A stretch of 64,000 nucleotides of DNA, from contig NZ_CP071501.1 in the NCBI RefSeq assembly GCF_017354985.1, forward strand, positions 1,197,501-1,261,500. Reading direction: 5' to 3'. A model generated the notes under the pieces. That model searched no databases. It saw only the letters and a program-made list of their open reading frames with translations, and was not told the DNA's origin. This DNA is from Shewanella cyperi (GTDB taxonomy: Bacteria > Pseudomonadota > Gammaproteobacteria > Enterobacterales > Shewanellaceae). Below are positions 29,523 through 37,989 of this stretch, one piece after another (the stretch's first letter is position 1; every line of letters starts with the position of its first letter). A program made the position numbers and the translations under genes.

Positions 29523-32195
29523 TTAACGGCAGTGCGCTGTCACCAGGTCATTGCTGCCCGTGGTGTCGTTCTTGTCCAGCCGATAGCGGAAGCGGTAGCA
29601 ATCCTTGCCTGCCTGGTAACCCGACTCGCCCGCGACCAGAGGCCGGTAGAGGATCATGGCGACGTTACCGGCGGGAATATGGGTATTGTCCGCGCTCGGG
29701 GTTACCTCTATATAGGTCCAAGTGGCGCCATTCAGGCTGAGAGTGTCGTAATCCGTCAATTCCACTTCGGTGCCGAAGGTGAAGTCTTGCAGACGCTCGT
29801 TTTCCCAGTGGGCCGCGACCGTTTGCATGGCCGTGGCCTGGCTGGCCTCGGCGCGATAGCAGCCTATGGTGTAGGGCGCGGTTTTAGAGGAGTAATACAC
29901 ATACTCGCTGCCGTCACCGTGCAGATCGTAGCCGTTGCACTCATCCAGCGGCCGCTCACCGGTTTTCACCTTTTGCGGTCTGTAATCCAGTGACGTGTAG
30001 CGACCGCCGCCGTAATTGACCCCACCGCTGGTCAGCTGGCCGCCGCCGGTGCCGAAGTACAGCGGAATGCCGTCAAACATGTAGGCCAGAGGTTTGGAGG
30101 GATCCTGGGTGTCCATCAAACACAGGGGCGCATAATGGTAGTGGTAGTCCTCGCCGTTACCTGCGTGGGCACCGCACTGATCCAGCTCACCCAGCAGCAC
30201 TGTATCGCGGCTGCTGTAGTCCTGGCCGAGCTGCGCGACTTCGTCCGGAGCGTTCTCCTTGGCGTAGTGCAATATCGGCACCCCGTCGACCGCTATGCCT
30301 ATGGGATGGTGAATGTTGAGGTTGCTGCTGGTGCTTGCCAGGTATTGGGGCACCAGGGGCACTGACCAGCTGGGCTGTTGCGGCAGCGGTACCCGGCCTA
30401 TCCAGGAATGGGTGCCGACGTTCGGCTTGTCGACGTCCAATTGCGAGCGATCCGGCAGGCCCACCAGGGTATTGACCGTCATTGTGCTGCTGTCGCAGCT
30501 GACCGACACCAGACCGGCATAGTCCTCAAAGGCCGCCGACTTGGTGGCGCAGTCGCTGGGGGTGCTGGTTGGTACATGATCGTCGTTGTTGGGGTTATAA
30601 CGTACCCGGGTCATATGCAGGCTGGCGCTGCCCAGCACCTTGCCCTCGATGGCGTTTTCCAGGGCGACCAGATCTGTGGTGCTGGCGGTTAAGCCCAGGC
30701 TGCCAACCGGGGCCGACAGGGCATAGAGGCTGAGGATATAGGTGTGCTCATCCGCTCCCTGGGAGCAGGGGGCGGAATACAGCTGCTGGCCGTTCACCGA
30801 GTTGATGCCGTACACCCCGGTGCCGTGATCCCCTTCGCTCAAGGATGTGGTCGCGGCGGGTATGTCGTACTGGATCTGATAAAAGTGGGCACCGGCAAAG
30901 TCTGTGTCCGCAGGATTGGGGAAGGTGTACATGACCAGGGCAAACGACTGGGTCCCTTCGGGCGCATTATCCCAGGACAGCGGCAACATCTTGCCATTGT
31001 CCGCCCCCTCGCAGGTGGCACTGAGTGGTAAAATCAGCTTGGATTTCAGCGCCGGACTGCTCAGATAAAAGTCACCGGAAGAGCCACCCGTGCCGGAGCT
31101 GCCTATGGTGGCCCGCACCAGCACCTCGTTATCCAGGATAAGGTTGCTGCTCCAGATAAACTGGGCATCGCTCGCGCTGTTATCGAACAGATCGGTAAAT
31201 TGGGTGTAGGCCGGTTTATTGTCGACCCCAACCGTGGTGTTGCTGTAGCTGTAGGCATTTGGCCAGAGCGAATCGTCAAAGTCGCTGGCGGCCCAGTTTT
31301 CCGGCAGCGCCCAGTGGGCGGCGTAAACTGTGGCTATGTCCGAGGGTGCTGTGGTGGCACAGCTACTGCTGGCCCTCAGTCCGGCGCTCTGGCTTAGACA
31401 AGTTGTGTCTGTGATGGGCGCGGTATAAAAGGTTTGTGCCTTCCAGCTGCTGTCGGTCTTGCCTATGATGTTGCCGCTGGCATCCTTGAACAGGGCCACC
31501 ATGCCACCATCGCCGGGATGGAAGCTGCTGCCCTGGTTGTTTTCGGTGCCCGTGCCCAGGTTTTCCTCCCAATCCACCAGGTGCATGGCCACGGTAAAGG
31601 GCTGCTTGACCCGAAAGCGCACTATGTTGGAGTTGAACTCGGTGAAGGGCACGGGATCTTTGGCGACGGCGACGCCGTTCACATACAGCTCAAAGTAGTT
31701 GTCGGCGAAAATAAAGGCGCTGATCACCTCACCATCGGCATCCAGCTCCACTATGTCGCTGCCATCCAGGGCTGCGATAGCGGCCGCCGAATTGGCATAG
31801 CTGTGACCCGACACGTAAGCATTGTAGAGATCGCTGGCCATGGGCACAGTGCTGTCCTGATAACGCACCTCGGCCGGCACCAGCCAGGAGCCGCCATCGC
31901 CATCGAAGCTGCGCCCCAGCGCGGCCACCCGGCTTCCTGCCGGGAACAGGTTGGCCAATTCCAAGCTGGCCAGCCCCTGGGTCAGGGTTGGGCTGTCGTT
32001 GCTGCCGCTACCACCTGTGCCACCTGTACCTCCTGTGCCACCCGTGCCACCTGTACCGCCCGTGCCACCAGTACCGCCGGTTCCGCCGGTGCCACCCGTG
32101 TTGCCGTTATCGGGGGCCGGGCTGCTGCCATCGCCTCCGCCACAGGCGGTCAGTACCGCCGCCATCACCAGGGGAAAGAGTAATTTTCTGGACAT
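29523..32195 (-). CDS. YHYH-domain lipoprotein with Gly-Gly-Thr linker
   Basis: 890 residues. The lipoprotein signal ends in the lipobox LTACGGG, so the protein is probably lipid-anchored. A linker of about ten Gly-Gly-Thr units follows (9-bp DNA repeat). The middle carries a region like phosphatidylethanolamine-binding/YbhB proteins (FALVMYTFPNPADTDFAGAH), and the C-terminal half has a YHYH domain (GNGEDYHYHYAPLC, then FDGIPLY, CNGYDLHG). The biochemical role of YHYH domains is not established. An 11-bp-spaced direct repeat upstream matches those before the kinase and giant-protein genes. RBS AGAGG precedes the ATG. Confidence 0.82.
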   Translation of the reverse strand: MSRKLLFPLVMAAVLTACGGGDGSSPAPDNGNTGGTGGTGGTGGTGGTGGTGGTGGTGGTGGSGSNDSPTLTQGLASLELANLFPAGSRVAALGRSFDGDGGSWLVPAEVRYQDSTVPMASDLYNAYVSGHSYANSAAAIAALDGSDIVELDADGEVISAFIFADNYFELYVNGVAVAKDPVPFTEFNSNIVRFRVKQPFTVAMHLVDWEENLGTGTENNQGSSFHPGDGGMVALFKDASGNIIGKTDSSWKAQTFYTAPITDTTCLSQSAGLRASSSCATTAPSDIATVYAAHWALPENWAASDFDDSLWPNAYSYSNTTVGVDNKPAYTQFTDLFDNSASDAQFIWSSNLILDNEVLVRATIGSSGTGGSSGDFYLSSPALKSKLILPLSATCEGADNGKMLPLSWDNAPEGTQSFALVMYTFPNPADTDFAGAHFYQIQYDIPAATTSLSEGDHGTGVYGINSVNGQQLYSAPCSQGADEHTYILSLYALSAPVGSLGLTASTTDLVALENAIEGKVLGSASLHMTRVRYNPNNDDHVPTSTPSDCATKSAAFEDYAGLVSVSCDSSTMTVNTLVGLPDRSQLDVDKPNVGTHSWIGRVPLPQQPSWSVPLVPQYLASTSSNLNIHHPIGIAVDGVPILHYAKENAPDEVAQLGQDYSSRDTVLLGELDQCGAHAGNGEDYHYHYAPLCLMDTQDPSKPLAYMFDGIPLYFGTGGGQLTSGGVNYGGGRYTSLDYRPQKVKTGERPLDECNGYDLHGDGSEYVYYSSKTAPYTIGCYRAEASQATAMQTVAAHWENERLQDFTFGTEVELTDYDTLSLNGATWTYIEVTPSADNTHIPAGNVAMILYRPLVAGESGYQAGKDCYRFRYRLDKNDTTGSNDLVTAHCR
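32011..32100 (-). repeat. Ten 9-bp units encoding Gly-Gly-Thr
   Basis: Ten consecutive degenerate 9-mers of the CCACCTGTG type on the plus strand. They encode the flexible linker after the lipobox and may vary in number between strains. Confidence 0.92.
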
Positions 32196-32534
32196 GGACC
32201 ACCTCTACTATGCTGTTGAGATTCAGTTGCTATTCAATGAAAACAAGATTGCACTTGTGCATAGGTGCACTCTAAGGCGGGAATATGCAGGAAAAATGCA
32301 GCGACGCTGTTTGTCGCAATTTCTCTGCCGGGCCGTTTATTGTTTAACAGGGATAGCAACAGTCAGCAGACCTATGCCTGTCGGATAGCGGTCCCGCTTG
32401 GCCAGCCTCTCCCTCGATCTGGGTTTGACGGCTATAATGAATAGTTGTTGGCATTAGAAGTAATTGATTTTAAGCTGGATCTCATTCGGCTGTGTCTATT
32501 GGAAAAGTGCGTTCAGAACCACAGGAGACTTAAG
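32196..32534. other. Divergent intergenic region between YHYH lipoprotein and EAL genes
   Basis: Holds the direct-repeat site at 32280-32301 for the minus-strand gene. A TATAAT hexamer at 32433-32438 could be the -10 of the EAL gene; no good -35 is seen. No gene is apparent. Confidence 0.5.
32280..32301 (-). promoter_or_regulatory. Direct-repeat operator candidate upstream of the YHYH lipoprotein gene
   Basis: On the minus strand CTGCATTTTTC is followed by CTGCATATTCC, 85-106 bases before the start. Its first 16 bases are identical to those of the site at 26191-26206. Confidence 0.55.
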
Positions 32535-33299
32535 ATGGAGGAGATCAAGATGAACCAGGAGTGGTCGACCTGCGGGAACTGCGTAAACCGGGAGCAACTG
32601 GGGTTTGATTTCACCATGGCATTTCAGCCCATCATCAATGTGGCCACTCAAACGGTGTTTGGTTACGAAGCCCTGGTTCGTGGCCTGAACAATGAGTCGG
32701 CCTTCTCGGTGATATCCAGGGTCACGGATGAAAACCGCTATTTGTTTGATCAGCTCTGTCGTGTCAAGGCCATTGCCCTGGCGTCAAAGCTCGGCATAGA
32801 TTGCATGCTGAGTATTAATTTTCTTCCCAATGCCATCTATAAGCCCGAGCGCTGCATTCGTACCACCCTGGCATCGGCCAAAGAATACGGCTTTCCACTT
32901 GAACGGATCATGTTTGAGTTCACTGAGGTCGAGAAGATTGAGGACAGCGACCACGTCAAGAACATTGTTAAATACTATCAGTCGCTTGGATTTAAGACCG
33001 CCACGGACGATTTCGGCTCCGGTTATTCGGGCCTGAACCTGCTGGCGGATTTCCAAACCGATATTATCAAGCTGGATATGGGGCTTATCCGCCATATCGA
33101 CAGCGACAGGGTGCGCCAGGCCATAGTCAGCCACTGCCTGCAGCTGTTTCGCAGCCTGAATATCACCCCTCTGGCGGAAGGCATTGAAACCCTGGCCGAA
33201 TATCACTGGTTGCGGGACGCCGGAGTCGAGTTGATGCAGGGATACCTGTTTGCCGCCCCTGGATTCGAATCTCTGCCCGAGATTAATTTTGTCTCCTGA
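32535..33299 (+). CDS. EAL-domain c-di-GMP phosphodiesterase
   Basis: About 254 residues, almost entirely an EAL domain. The signature reads YEALVRG, with substrate and metal residues visible in SINFLPNAIY, FEFTEVEKIED, DDFGSGYSGLNLL and PLAEGIET, so hydrolysis of c-di-GMP to pGpG is expected. The N-terminus has a CGNC pair. The sequence is like the EAL half of BLUF-EAL proteins but no BLUF domain is present. Two starts are equally good: ATG 32535 (AGGAG seven bases upstream) and ATG 32550 (GGAGGAG six bases upstream). It is divergent from the YHYH lipoprotein gene. Confidence 0.9.
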   Translation: MEEIKMNQEWSTCGNCVNREQLGFDFTMAFQPIINVATQTVFGYEALVRGLNNESAFSVISRVTDENRYLFDQLCRVKAIALASKLGIDCMLSINFLPNAIYKPERCIRTTLASAKEYGFPLERIMFEFTEVEKIEDSDHVKNIVKYYQSLGFKTATDDFGSGYSGLNLLADFQTDIIKLDMGLIRHIDSDRVRQAIVSHCLQLFRSLNITPLAEGIETLAEYHWLRDAGVELMQGYLFAAPGFESLPEINFVS

Positions 33300-33663
33300 C
33301 GACTGTTGCTTGGCGGCGAGTTCATCGGGGCTGAGGCGCCACTGTTTGCCAAGGATCAAGATGCTGTTGAAGTGACCAAAAGACCCCCTTCAACTCGCCC
33401 TCAGCGAGTAGCTCTTTAGCTATTCTTACTCTTTCTCCCCAAACAGAATATTTGGCTCCAAAGAGGATGCTTGGTCCCTGACCTCTCCCACAAGTCGCGT
33501 ATTTCCTCCGGCATGCTGGCGGTACAGCCGATTTTTTCCATACTGATAGCTATTGCTTGGCCCAATATGACCCATTCCAAAGTAAACCGCTGCCGCCGTC
33601 ACTCTCTCAAGATCTCGCTGGGACGGTGAGCGTCAGCGTATTGAATCAACAGGAGAAATCAGC
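33300..33663. other. Intergenic region, no gene seen
   Basis: 364 bp between the EAL and cytochrome P460 genes. No convincing coding frame or terminator was recognised; the only clear signal is AGGAG at 33651 serving the next gene. Confidence 0.5.
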
Positions 33664-34179
33664 ATGGATATTCGCAAGTCAATTGTATCGGCCCTGCTTG
33701 TGGCCGTCTCAGGCGCCGCGAGTGCGGCCGATAGCAACCATGAGGCCTCCCATTCCATTGCCTATCCCGCAGGTTGGCAGAATTGGTCAACCATAGCGGT
33801 ATCACACAGAACGGATAACAATACCCTGAGGGTGATACTCGGCAACGATATTGCGGTCGCCGCCGCCCGCGCCGGCCAGACCAATCCCTGGCCAGATGGC
33901 GCCATTCTCGGCAAGGTCGTGTGGAAGGACACTGAGCTGGCAAACTGGAAAGCGGCCACGGCCCCGGGAGCCTTTGTCCATGCCGAGTTTATGTTCAGGG
34001 ACTCGGCAAAATATGCCGACACCTATGGCTGGGGCTGGGCCCGCTGGGTGGGCCTGGAGCAAAAGGCCTTCAACGAAGGGCCGCAGGTATGTATCGCATG
34101 CCACACCCCGGTGAAGGACAGGGATTGGGTGTTCACCGCCCCCGCCACTTTCCCGGCAATGGTCCCGGCATCTGAGTAA
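33664..34179 (+). CDS. Cytochrome P460 family c-type haem protein, exported
   Basis: 171 residues with a signal peptide (cleaved near ASAADS) and one haem-binding CIACH near residue 143. The W-rich beta core (GWQNWSTIAVSHR, GKVVWKDTELANW, YGWGWARWVG) fits the cytochrome P460 / cytochrome c' beta fold. Relatives oxidise hydroxylamine or bind NO; the Lys cross-link of true P460 cannot be judged from sequence alone. It should sit in the periplasm. AGGAG lies eight bases before the ATG. No partner genes adjoin it. Confidence 0.88.
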   Translation: MDIRKSIVSALLVAVSGAASAADSNHEASHSIAYPAGWQNWSTIAVSHRTDNNTLRVILGNDIAVAAARAGQTNPWPDGAILGKVVWKDTELANWKAATAPGAFVHAEFMFRDSAKYADTYGWGWARWVGLEQKAFNEGPQVCIACHTPVKDRDWVFTAPATFPAMVPASE

Positions 34180-34278
34180 TGCCGGACCTACTTGTTGTTT
34201 TGGCATAGTGTATGCGTTTGGGCCGAGGAGCCCGTCGGCATATTGCCTCTGGCACCACGGCTGTCTTTTATTTTTGAC

Positions 34279-34327
34279 CTGACATCTGACATCTGACATC
34301 TGACATCTGACATCTGACATCTGACAT
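34279..34327. repeat. Seven perfect copies of CTGACAT
   Basis: A 49-bp microsatellite with 7-bp period, about 50 bases upstream of the methyltransferase start and just before the cassette boundary. Copy number could vary by slippage. Confidence 0.95.
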
Positions 34328-34356
34328 CGGATGCTATTAATCCCCACGTGGCGGCG

Positions 34357-35038
34357 TTAGACGACAAAGGAGAAAGCTATGAACTGGAAATTTTCATATG
34401 CCATTGGTTTTCACCCTTGGGAGGATACAGACCAAGAATTTTCCCAGTCTTTGGCATCGCTTCTCGAACGCGAAGAGGAAGGGCGTGCGCCTCCTTACGG
34501 ACGTGCCTTGGATGTAGGCTCGGGGAGTGCCATCTGGGGTATCGAGCTGGCTAAAAGGGGCTGGGATGTCACTGGCGTAGAACTCGTGGACAAGGCCCTG
34601 GAACGGGGGCGTGAGCGGATTCAGAATGCTGGCGTGGAAATGAAACTGGTGAAAGGGGACGTTACCCGCCTTTCAGAAACTGAAGTAGGTACCGGGTTCC
34701 GGCTTATCCTTGATACCGGCACCTTTCATGACTTCGACACAGATCAGCAGAAAGGAATGGCCCGCAGCATTGACGCGCTGGCCGCCAAGGATGCCACAGT
34801 TATTTTACTGTGCTGGCCGAGGCGTATTCGCCCCTTGATCCGGGGTGTAAGCCGCGAAGAAATCGAGGCTGCCTTTACAGGTTGGCGGATCACCGACGTG
34901 GAGCCGTCCTTCTTCAAACTTCCACCGCCATTGGAATGGGTGCTGCGCCCGGATGAGCACTGGTACCGTCTGCAGCGCGCATGAGGTTGATGCGCCGTCT
35001 AACAACCGGTTGCAGCGGGTCGCCCCTGAACCGGGGCG
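34357..35038 (+). mobile_element. Probable integron gene cassette carrying a methyltransferase
   Basis: The left boundary GTTAGAC (34356-34362) fits the R' consensus GTTRRRY and is the exact reverse complement of GTCTAAC (34997-35003), the R'' consensus, just after the gene. That is expected when a circular cassette has inserted. Between lies one gene, as in cassettes. No integrase or attI is in the window, so it would be an orphan cassette. Confidence 0.55.
34379..34984 (+). CDS. Class I SAM-dependent methyltransferase (cassette gene)
   Basis: 201 residues with a Rossmann-fold methyltransferase core: motif I ALDVGSGSAIWGIELAKRG (about residues 43-61), the acidic end of strand 2 in GVELVD, and GDVTRLS. 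It resembles TehB/thiopurine-methyltransferase-like small-molecule enzymes; substrate unknown. AAGGAG lies close upstream of the ATG. The gene fills what looks like an integron cassette, with little spare sequence at either end, and a 7-bp microsatellite precedes it. Transfer is therefore likely. Confidence 0.88.
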   Translation: MNWKFSYAIGFHPWEDTDQEFSQSLASLLEREEEGRAPPYGRALDVGSGSAIWGIELAKRGWDVTGVELVDKALERGRERIQNAGVEMKLVKGDVTRLSETEVGTGFRLILDTGTFHDFDTDQQKGMARSIDALAAKDATVILLCWPRRIRPLIRGVSREEIEAAFTGWRITDVEPSFFKLPPPLEWVLRPDEHWYRLQRA

Positions 35039-35044
35039 TTATTC
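34997..35044 (+). other. attC-like site (integron cassette recombination site)
   Basis: In order: R'' GTCTAAC (34997), spacer, L'' GTTGCAGCGGG (35009-35019), short apical part, L' CCCCTGAAC (35023-35031, pairing with L'' but for one base), spacer CGGGGC, then G|TT at 35038. The final GTTATTC departs from GTTRRRY, as can occur where the next sequence is not a cassette. Confidence 0.55.
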
Positions 35045-35141
35045 CAAAACTCTAAATCCGACTCCAAGCCCTTGTTTGCCTTCCTTTCCCTCCAGGCGTA
35101 ACCTGCGAAGCAGTTGCCAATCCCGACAGGAACACAGTCTT

Positions 35142-35774
35142 ATGTCTGCCGAAGCAAACCAGCACTCTGAATCCAAGCCTTTGGTATTTCACACTCCAAG
35201 ATTGCAGTTGGCTGAGTTGACTGCAGATGGGTTGATTGCGGCTGGGTTGACTGCCGCATCCGCCGCTAAGGTTGGGGCGGATGAGTTGCTGAGTCGCATT
35301 CTTGCACTCTTTACCCCGGCGGTGATTGTGCATTTGCCGCCTTACTTCGCCAAGGTGCAGGACCTTGCCAGCGCTAAGGCCTGGTTGGAGCGCATGTTGG
35401 TCGAAAGCCGTTTACTGACCGTGACTCTTATTGACGACTTGGGAAAAACGAAGAGCTCTCCCTTGATTGGCTTCCTGTTTGTCTATGAACAAGCAAGGGA
35501 GGAAACCCAAGCGCCGGGATACGATGCCCACCTGGGCTATCTGCTGGGGGAAGAATATTGGGGCCAGGGCCTGGCCAGTGAATTGCTGACGGGGCTGCTC
35601 TCCTGTGCCCATCAGAACAAGGACAGTCTGGGCTGGCAGCGCTTGGTCGCCGGTGTGGGCACGGATAACCCGGCGTCATCCAGAGTGCTGGAAAAGGCTG
35701 GTTTCCGGCTTTGTTCGGACATAGATGCAGAAGCCGCCCCCGGGGGGTTGTTTTACTACTATTCGCTAAGCTGA
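35142..35774 (+). CDS. GNAT-family N-acetyltransferase (RimJ/RimL-like)
   Basis: 210 residues from the ATG at 35142 with AGGA ten bases upstream; a frame open from 34953 overlaps the attC-like site and is not used. It begins like RimJ-type enzymes (FHTPRLQLAELT). Acetyl-CoA-binding motif A is LGYLLGEEYWGQGLASELL, followed by VGTDNPASSRVLEKAGF. The acceptor is unknown; homologs modify protein N-termini or small molecules. It directly follows the methyltransferase cassette; no attC-like site was found after it. Confidence 0.87.
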   Translation: MSAEANQHSESKPLVFHTPRLQLAELTADGLIAAGLTAASAAKVGADELLSRILALFTPAVIVHLPPYFAKVQDLASAKAWLERMLVESRLLTVTLIDDLGKTKSSPLIGFLFVYEQAREETQAPGYDAHLGYLLGEEYWGQGLASELLTGLLSCAHQNKDSLGWQRLVAGVGTDNPASSRVLEKAGFRLCSDIDAEAAPGGLFYYYSLS

Positions 35775-35939
35775 GGCTCTGTCCGGAGCTGCCGCTTTCC
35801 CAGTGCTGAAGTTTTCCAGAGCGCACTGCTGAGCCGTAAAATTGGACAACATAAGTCTGAAAATCAACAGATTGCTTGTTGCGCTCGGCCTTGCTTGTTA
35901 GGGTGTGATTTCACCCGAGCGAATCAAGGAACCTTATTT

Positions 35940-36239
35940 ATGGAAAGCCAAACAATCAAATCCACTGTGGCTGCGGTGCAAAATGGCGTGGCGCGGGCAG
36001 ATGGCAAGCTGTCGTTGACCGTATCTGATTTGAGTTTCGTGCCCTACAACACCCAATTGGGCCTCGGGCCCTACAGCATTCCCCGTGGAGAGATAACCAA
36101 GGTGGAAAAGTGCCTCGGTAAGGGGGGCGGCATTATGCCCGTGACCCGGGATGCGCTGCGGATCACCCTGGACGGCGGCAAACAGTTTGAGTTTATCCTC
36201 GCCAATCCCGAAGACTGGCTGGCGCTGTTAACAGCGTGA
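35940..36239 (+). CDS. Small GRAM/PH-like protein, function unknown
   Basis: 99 residues from the ATG at 35940 (AAGGA nine bases upstream), rather than the upstream frame start at 35895. The pattern VSDLSFVPYNTQLGLGPYSI, then ITKVEKCLGKGG and GGKQFEFILANPEDWL resembles GRAM/bacterial PH-like folds. No signal peptide or membrane segment is seen. Inverted repeats in the leader (CGCTCGG/CCGAGCG, GGGTG/CACCC at 35882-35921) could form alternative hairpins. A terminator follows. Role unknown. Confidence 0.72.
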   Translation: MESQTIKSTVAAVQNGVARADGKLSLTVSDLSFVPYNTQLGLGPYSIPRGEITKVEKCLGKGGGIMPVTRDALRITLDGGKQFEFILANPEDWLALLTA

Positions 36240-36308
36240 AGTGAACGCTTGTGCCAAGCGCCAGTTCCTCACCGAAAGAGCCTGGCTATCCGGGCTCGCT
36301 AAAGCCAG

Positions 36309-36332
36309 GGCGCTGTCAAAGCGCCTTTTTCT
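36309..36332 (+). terminator. Intrinsic terminator after the GRAM-like gene
   Basis: GGCGC (36309-36313), 7-base loop, GCGCC, then TTTTTCTTTT. Confidence 0.85.
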
Positions 36333-36363
36333 TTTATCACCCTGTGTTTAAAGCATCTTTCTT

Positions 36364-36906
36364 TTAAATCGCTTTGGTCATAAAGCGGCTGAAGGGGTCA
36401 TCACTGTAGTCGCCAAAGGGGCCGCAAAACTCGAAGCCGTGGGCCAGATACAGGCCCTGTGCGGGCAGGAAGAAGTCCACCGAGCCCGTTTCCAGGTACA
36501 GGCGGCGAATACCACGCCGGCGGGCATCCTCCAGTAAATGGCGCAGCACGGCCTTGCCGAGGCCGCGGCCACGGAACTGGTTGGCGCAGCGCATGGATTT
36601 GAGTTCGGCCTCGGTCTCAGACAACTGCTTGATGGCGCCGCAGGCGGCGAGTACTTCCCCCATGTTTTTTACATCTGCATCTTTTCCTGAAGCAGCATCC
36701 CCCTTGAGCCACAGGGTAAAGAGGCGGATATCCGGGCCCTGCAAGCGCTCAAGATTGAGGGCATGAACACTGCCCGGTGGCGAGTTGGCGTGCATGTCGG
36801 CAAGGTGCTCCTGCAGCAGTGCCGTCAGTGCTGTGAGGGGCGCTGCTTGGTTGTCCTTTTCGCAGAAGTTGTCCTTGTCGCTGAAATCAAACTGGCGAAT
36901 GTCCAT
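36364..36906 (-). CDS. GNAT-family N-acetyltransferase
   Basis: 180 residues from the ATG at 36906, preceded by AGGAAA; a frame open to 36990 lacks a good site. Motif A is FRGRGLGKAVLRHLLEDARR, and RLYLETGSVDFFLPAQGLYLAHGF completes the fold. EAELKSMRC precedes motif A, as in many small GNAT enzymes. Substrate unknown. It is convergent with the GRAM-like gene, separated by a terminator, and shows no kinship in sequence to the other acetyltransferase nearby beyond the family motif. Confidence 0.87.
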   Translation of the reverse strand: MDIRQFDFSDKDNFCEKDNQAAPLTALTALLQEHLADMHANSPPGSVHALNLERLQGPDIRLFTLWLKGDAASGKDADVKNMGEVLAACGAIKQLSETEAELKSMRCANQFRGRGLGKAVLRHLLEDARRRGIRRLYLETGSVDFFLPAQGLYLAHGFEFCGPFGDYSDDPFSRFMTKAI

Positions 36907-37209
36907 GGGGGTTTCCTGTATTGAATTTCCTATGACCGCAGGCCAAAGCAAACCCCGGGCCATTGATTGCGTGATTGATTTTATTGGCATTTTCTTTCAT
37001 TGCCTAAACCGGATGCACAGCCAAAGGGAAGGGCGCTGCACCTTAGTGGTGCAGCTCATGGTTCAAGCTGTTCAGGCGACTTAAATGGTATCGCTGTGCA
37101 AGCTCCAGTAACGACAGCAGTCAGGATTTTGAATTGGCCTGCTAATCTGTGGCTCTTGGCAGATTTGCCCTCAGCCACAGCTTTAGCCCTGTGCAGGCCT
37201 TATCCCGGT
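36907..37209. other. Intergenic region with one perfect hairpin
   Basis: GCTGCACC (37035-37042), loop TTAGT, GGTGCAGC (37048-37055), downstream of the EEP-family gene. There is no T run. No gene is seen in these 303 bases. Confidence 0.5.
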
Positions 37210-37989
37210 TTATTGACCAATCTTGAACTCGGCATAGATGGGCCTGTGATCCGATGCCATTTGCTCGTCGATAACAGAGTGCTTTATCTCGGAGAGGTGC
37301 ATTCCCCTGGTGAGGAAAAAGTCTATTTCTTGCTCCGGCTTATCCGAAGGCCAGGTCTTTTGCTGTTGCTTGTTCATGATTTGCCAGCCTGCACGGGTCA
37401 GCAACCCCAAAGAGGCATCGCTGGTCTCGCCGTTAAAATCCCCCGCCAGGATCACCGGGTTGTCATTGTGTTCCAGTGCCTTTAGCAGGGCTGATACCTG
37501 CTCAGTGCGGATAGATTCGTCGGTCCAATCGTTGTGTATTCCGACAAAGGATAAGGGCTTGGCAAGCCCCGGGACACTGACCCTGATTTCCAGTGCGCTG
37601 CGTGGCTCAGCACCTTCAGGTAAAGGGTGAATCTCGGTATCACTGATGGGCAAGCGTGACAATACCGCCATGCCGTATTCGCCCCCCTGAAGATCCATAA
37701 ACCTGGCGAATCTGTGCTCCATTCCCAGCAAACGGCCGAGCTCCGAGGCAATGTCCAGCTTGTCGCTGCGTTCAACCCCTTTATCTACTTCCTGCAAGGC
37801 CACCAAATCCGGCTTGGCGTGGGCTATGACCTCGGCAATACGCTTTAAATCCAGCTTATTGTCCATGCCTACACCATGACGAATGTTGTAGGACACCAGG
37901 CGCAGCTCTGTGTGAGCGCCGGTTTGAGTTTCGGCCGCCAAGCTGTTTTGTGTCAGTGCCAGCAGCACTATTGCTGTTAAAAAGCGCAT
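37210..37989 (-). CDS. Exported endonuclease/exonuclease/phosphatase (EEP) family protein
   Basis: 259 residues with a signal peptide ending near NSLAAE. EEP active-site motifs appear in order: SYNIRHG (Asn), ALQEVDKG (metal-binding Glu), GIHNDW, LAGDFNG (catalytic Asp/Asn) and SDHRPIYAEF (Asp-His). Members are metal-dependent phosphodiesterases acting on nucleic acids, phospholipids or phosphoinositides; the substrate cannot be assigned. AAGGAGG precedes the ATG. No operon partners. Confidence 0.9.
   Translation of the reverse strand: MRFLTAIVLLALTQNSLAAETQTGAHTELRLVSYNIRHGVGMDNKLDLKRIAEVIAHAKPDLVALQEVDKGVERSDKLDIASELGRLLGMEHRFARFMDLQGGEYGMAVLSRLPISDTEIHPLPEGAEPRSALEIRVSVPGLAKPLSFVGIHNDWTDESIRTEQVSALLKALEHNDNPVILAGDFNGETSDASLGLLTRAGWQIMNKQQQKTWPSDKPEQEIDFFLTRGMHLSEIKHSVIDEQMASDHRPIYAEFKIGQ

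Noticed and set aside
35038-35774. GNAT gene as a second integron cassette
   Set aside because: The boundary GTTATTC breaks the GTTRRRY rule and no attC-like site follows the gene.
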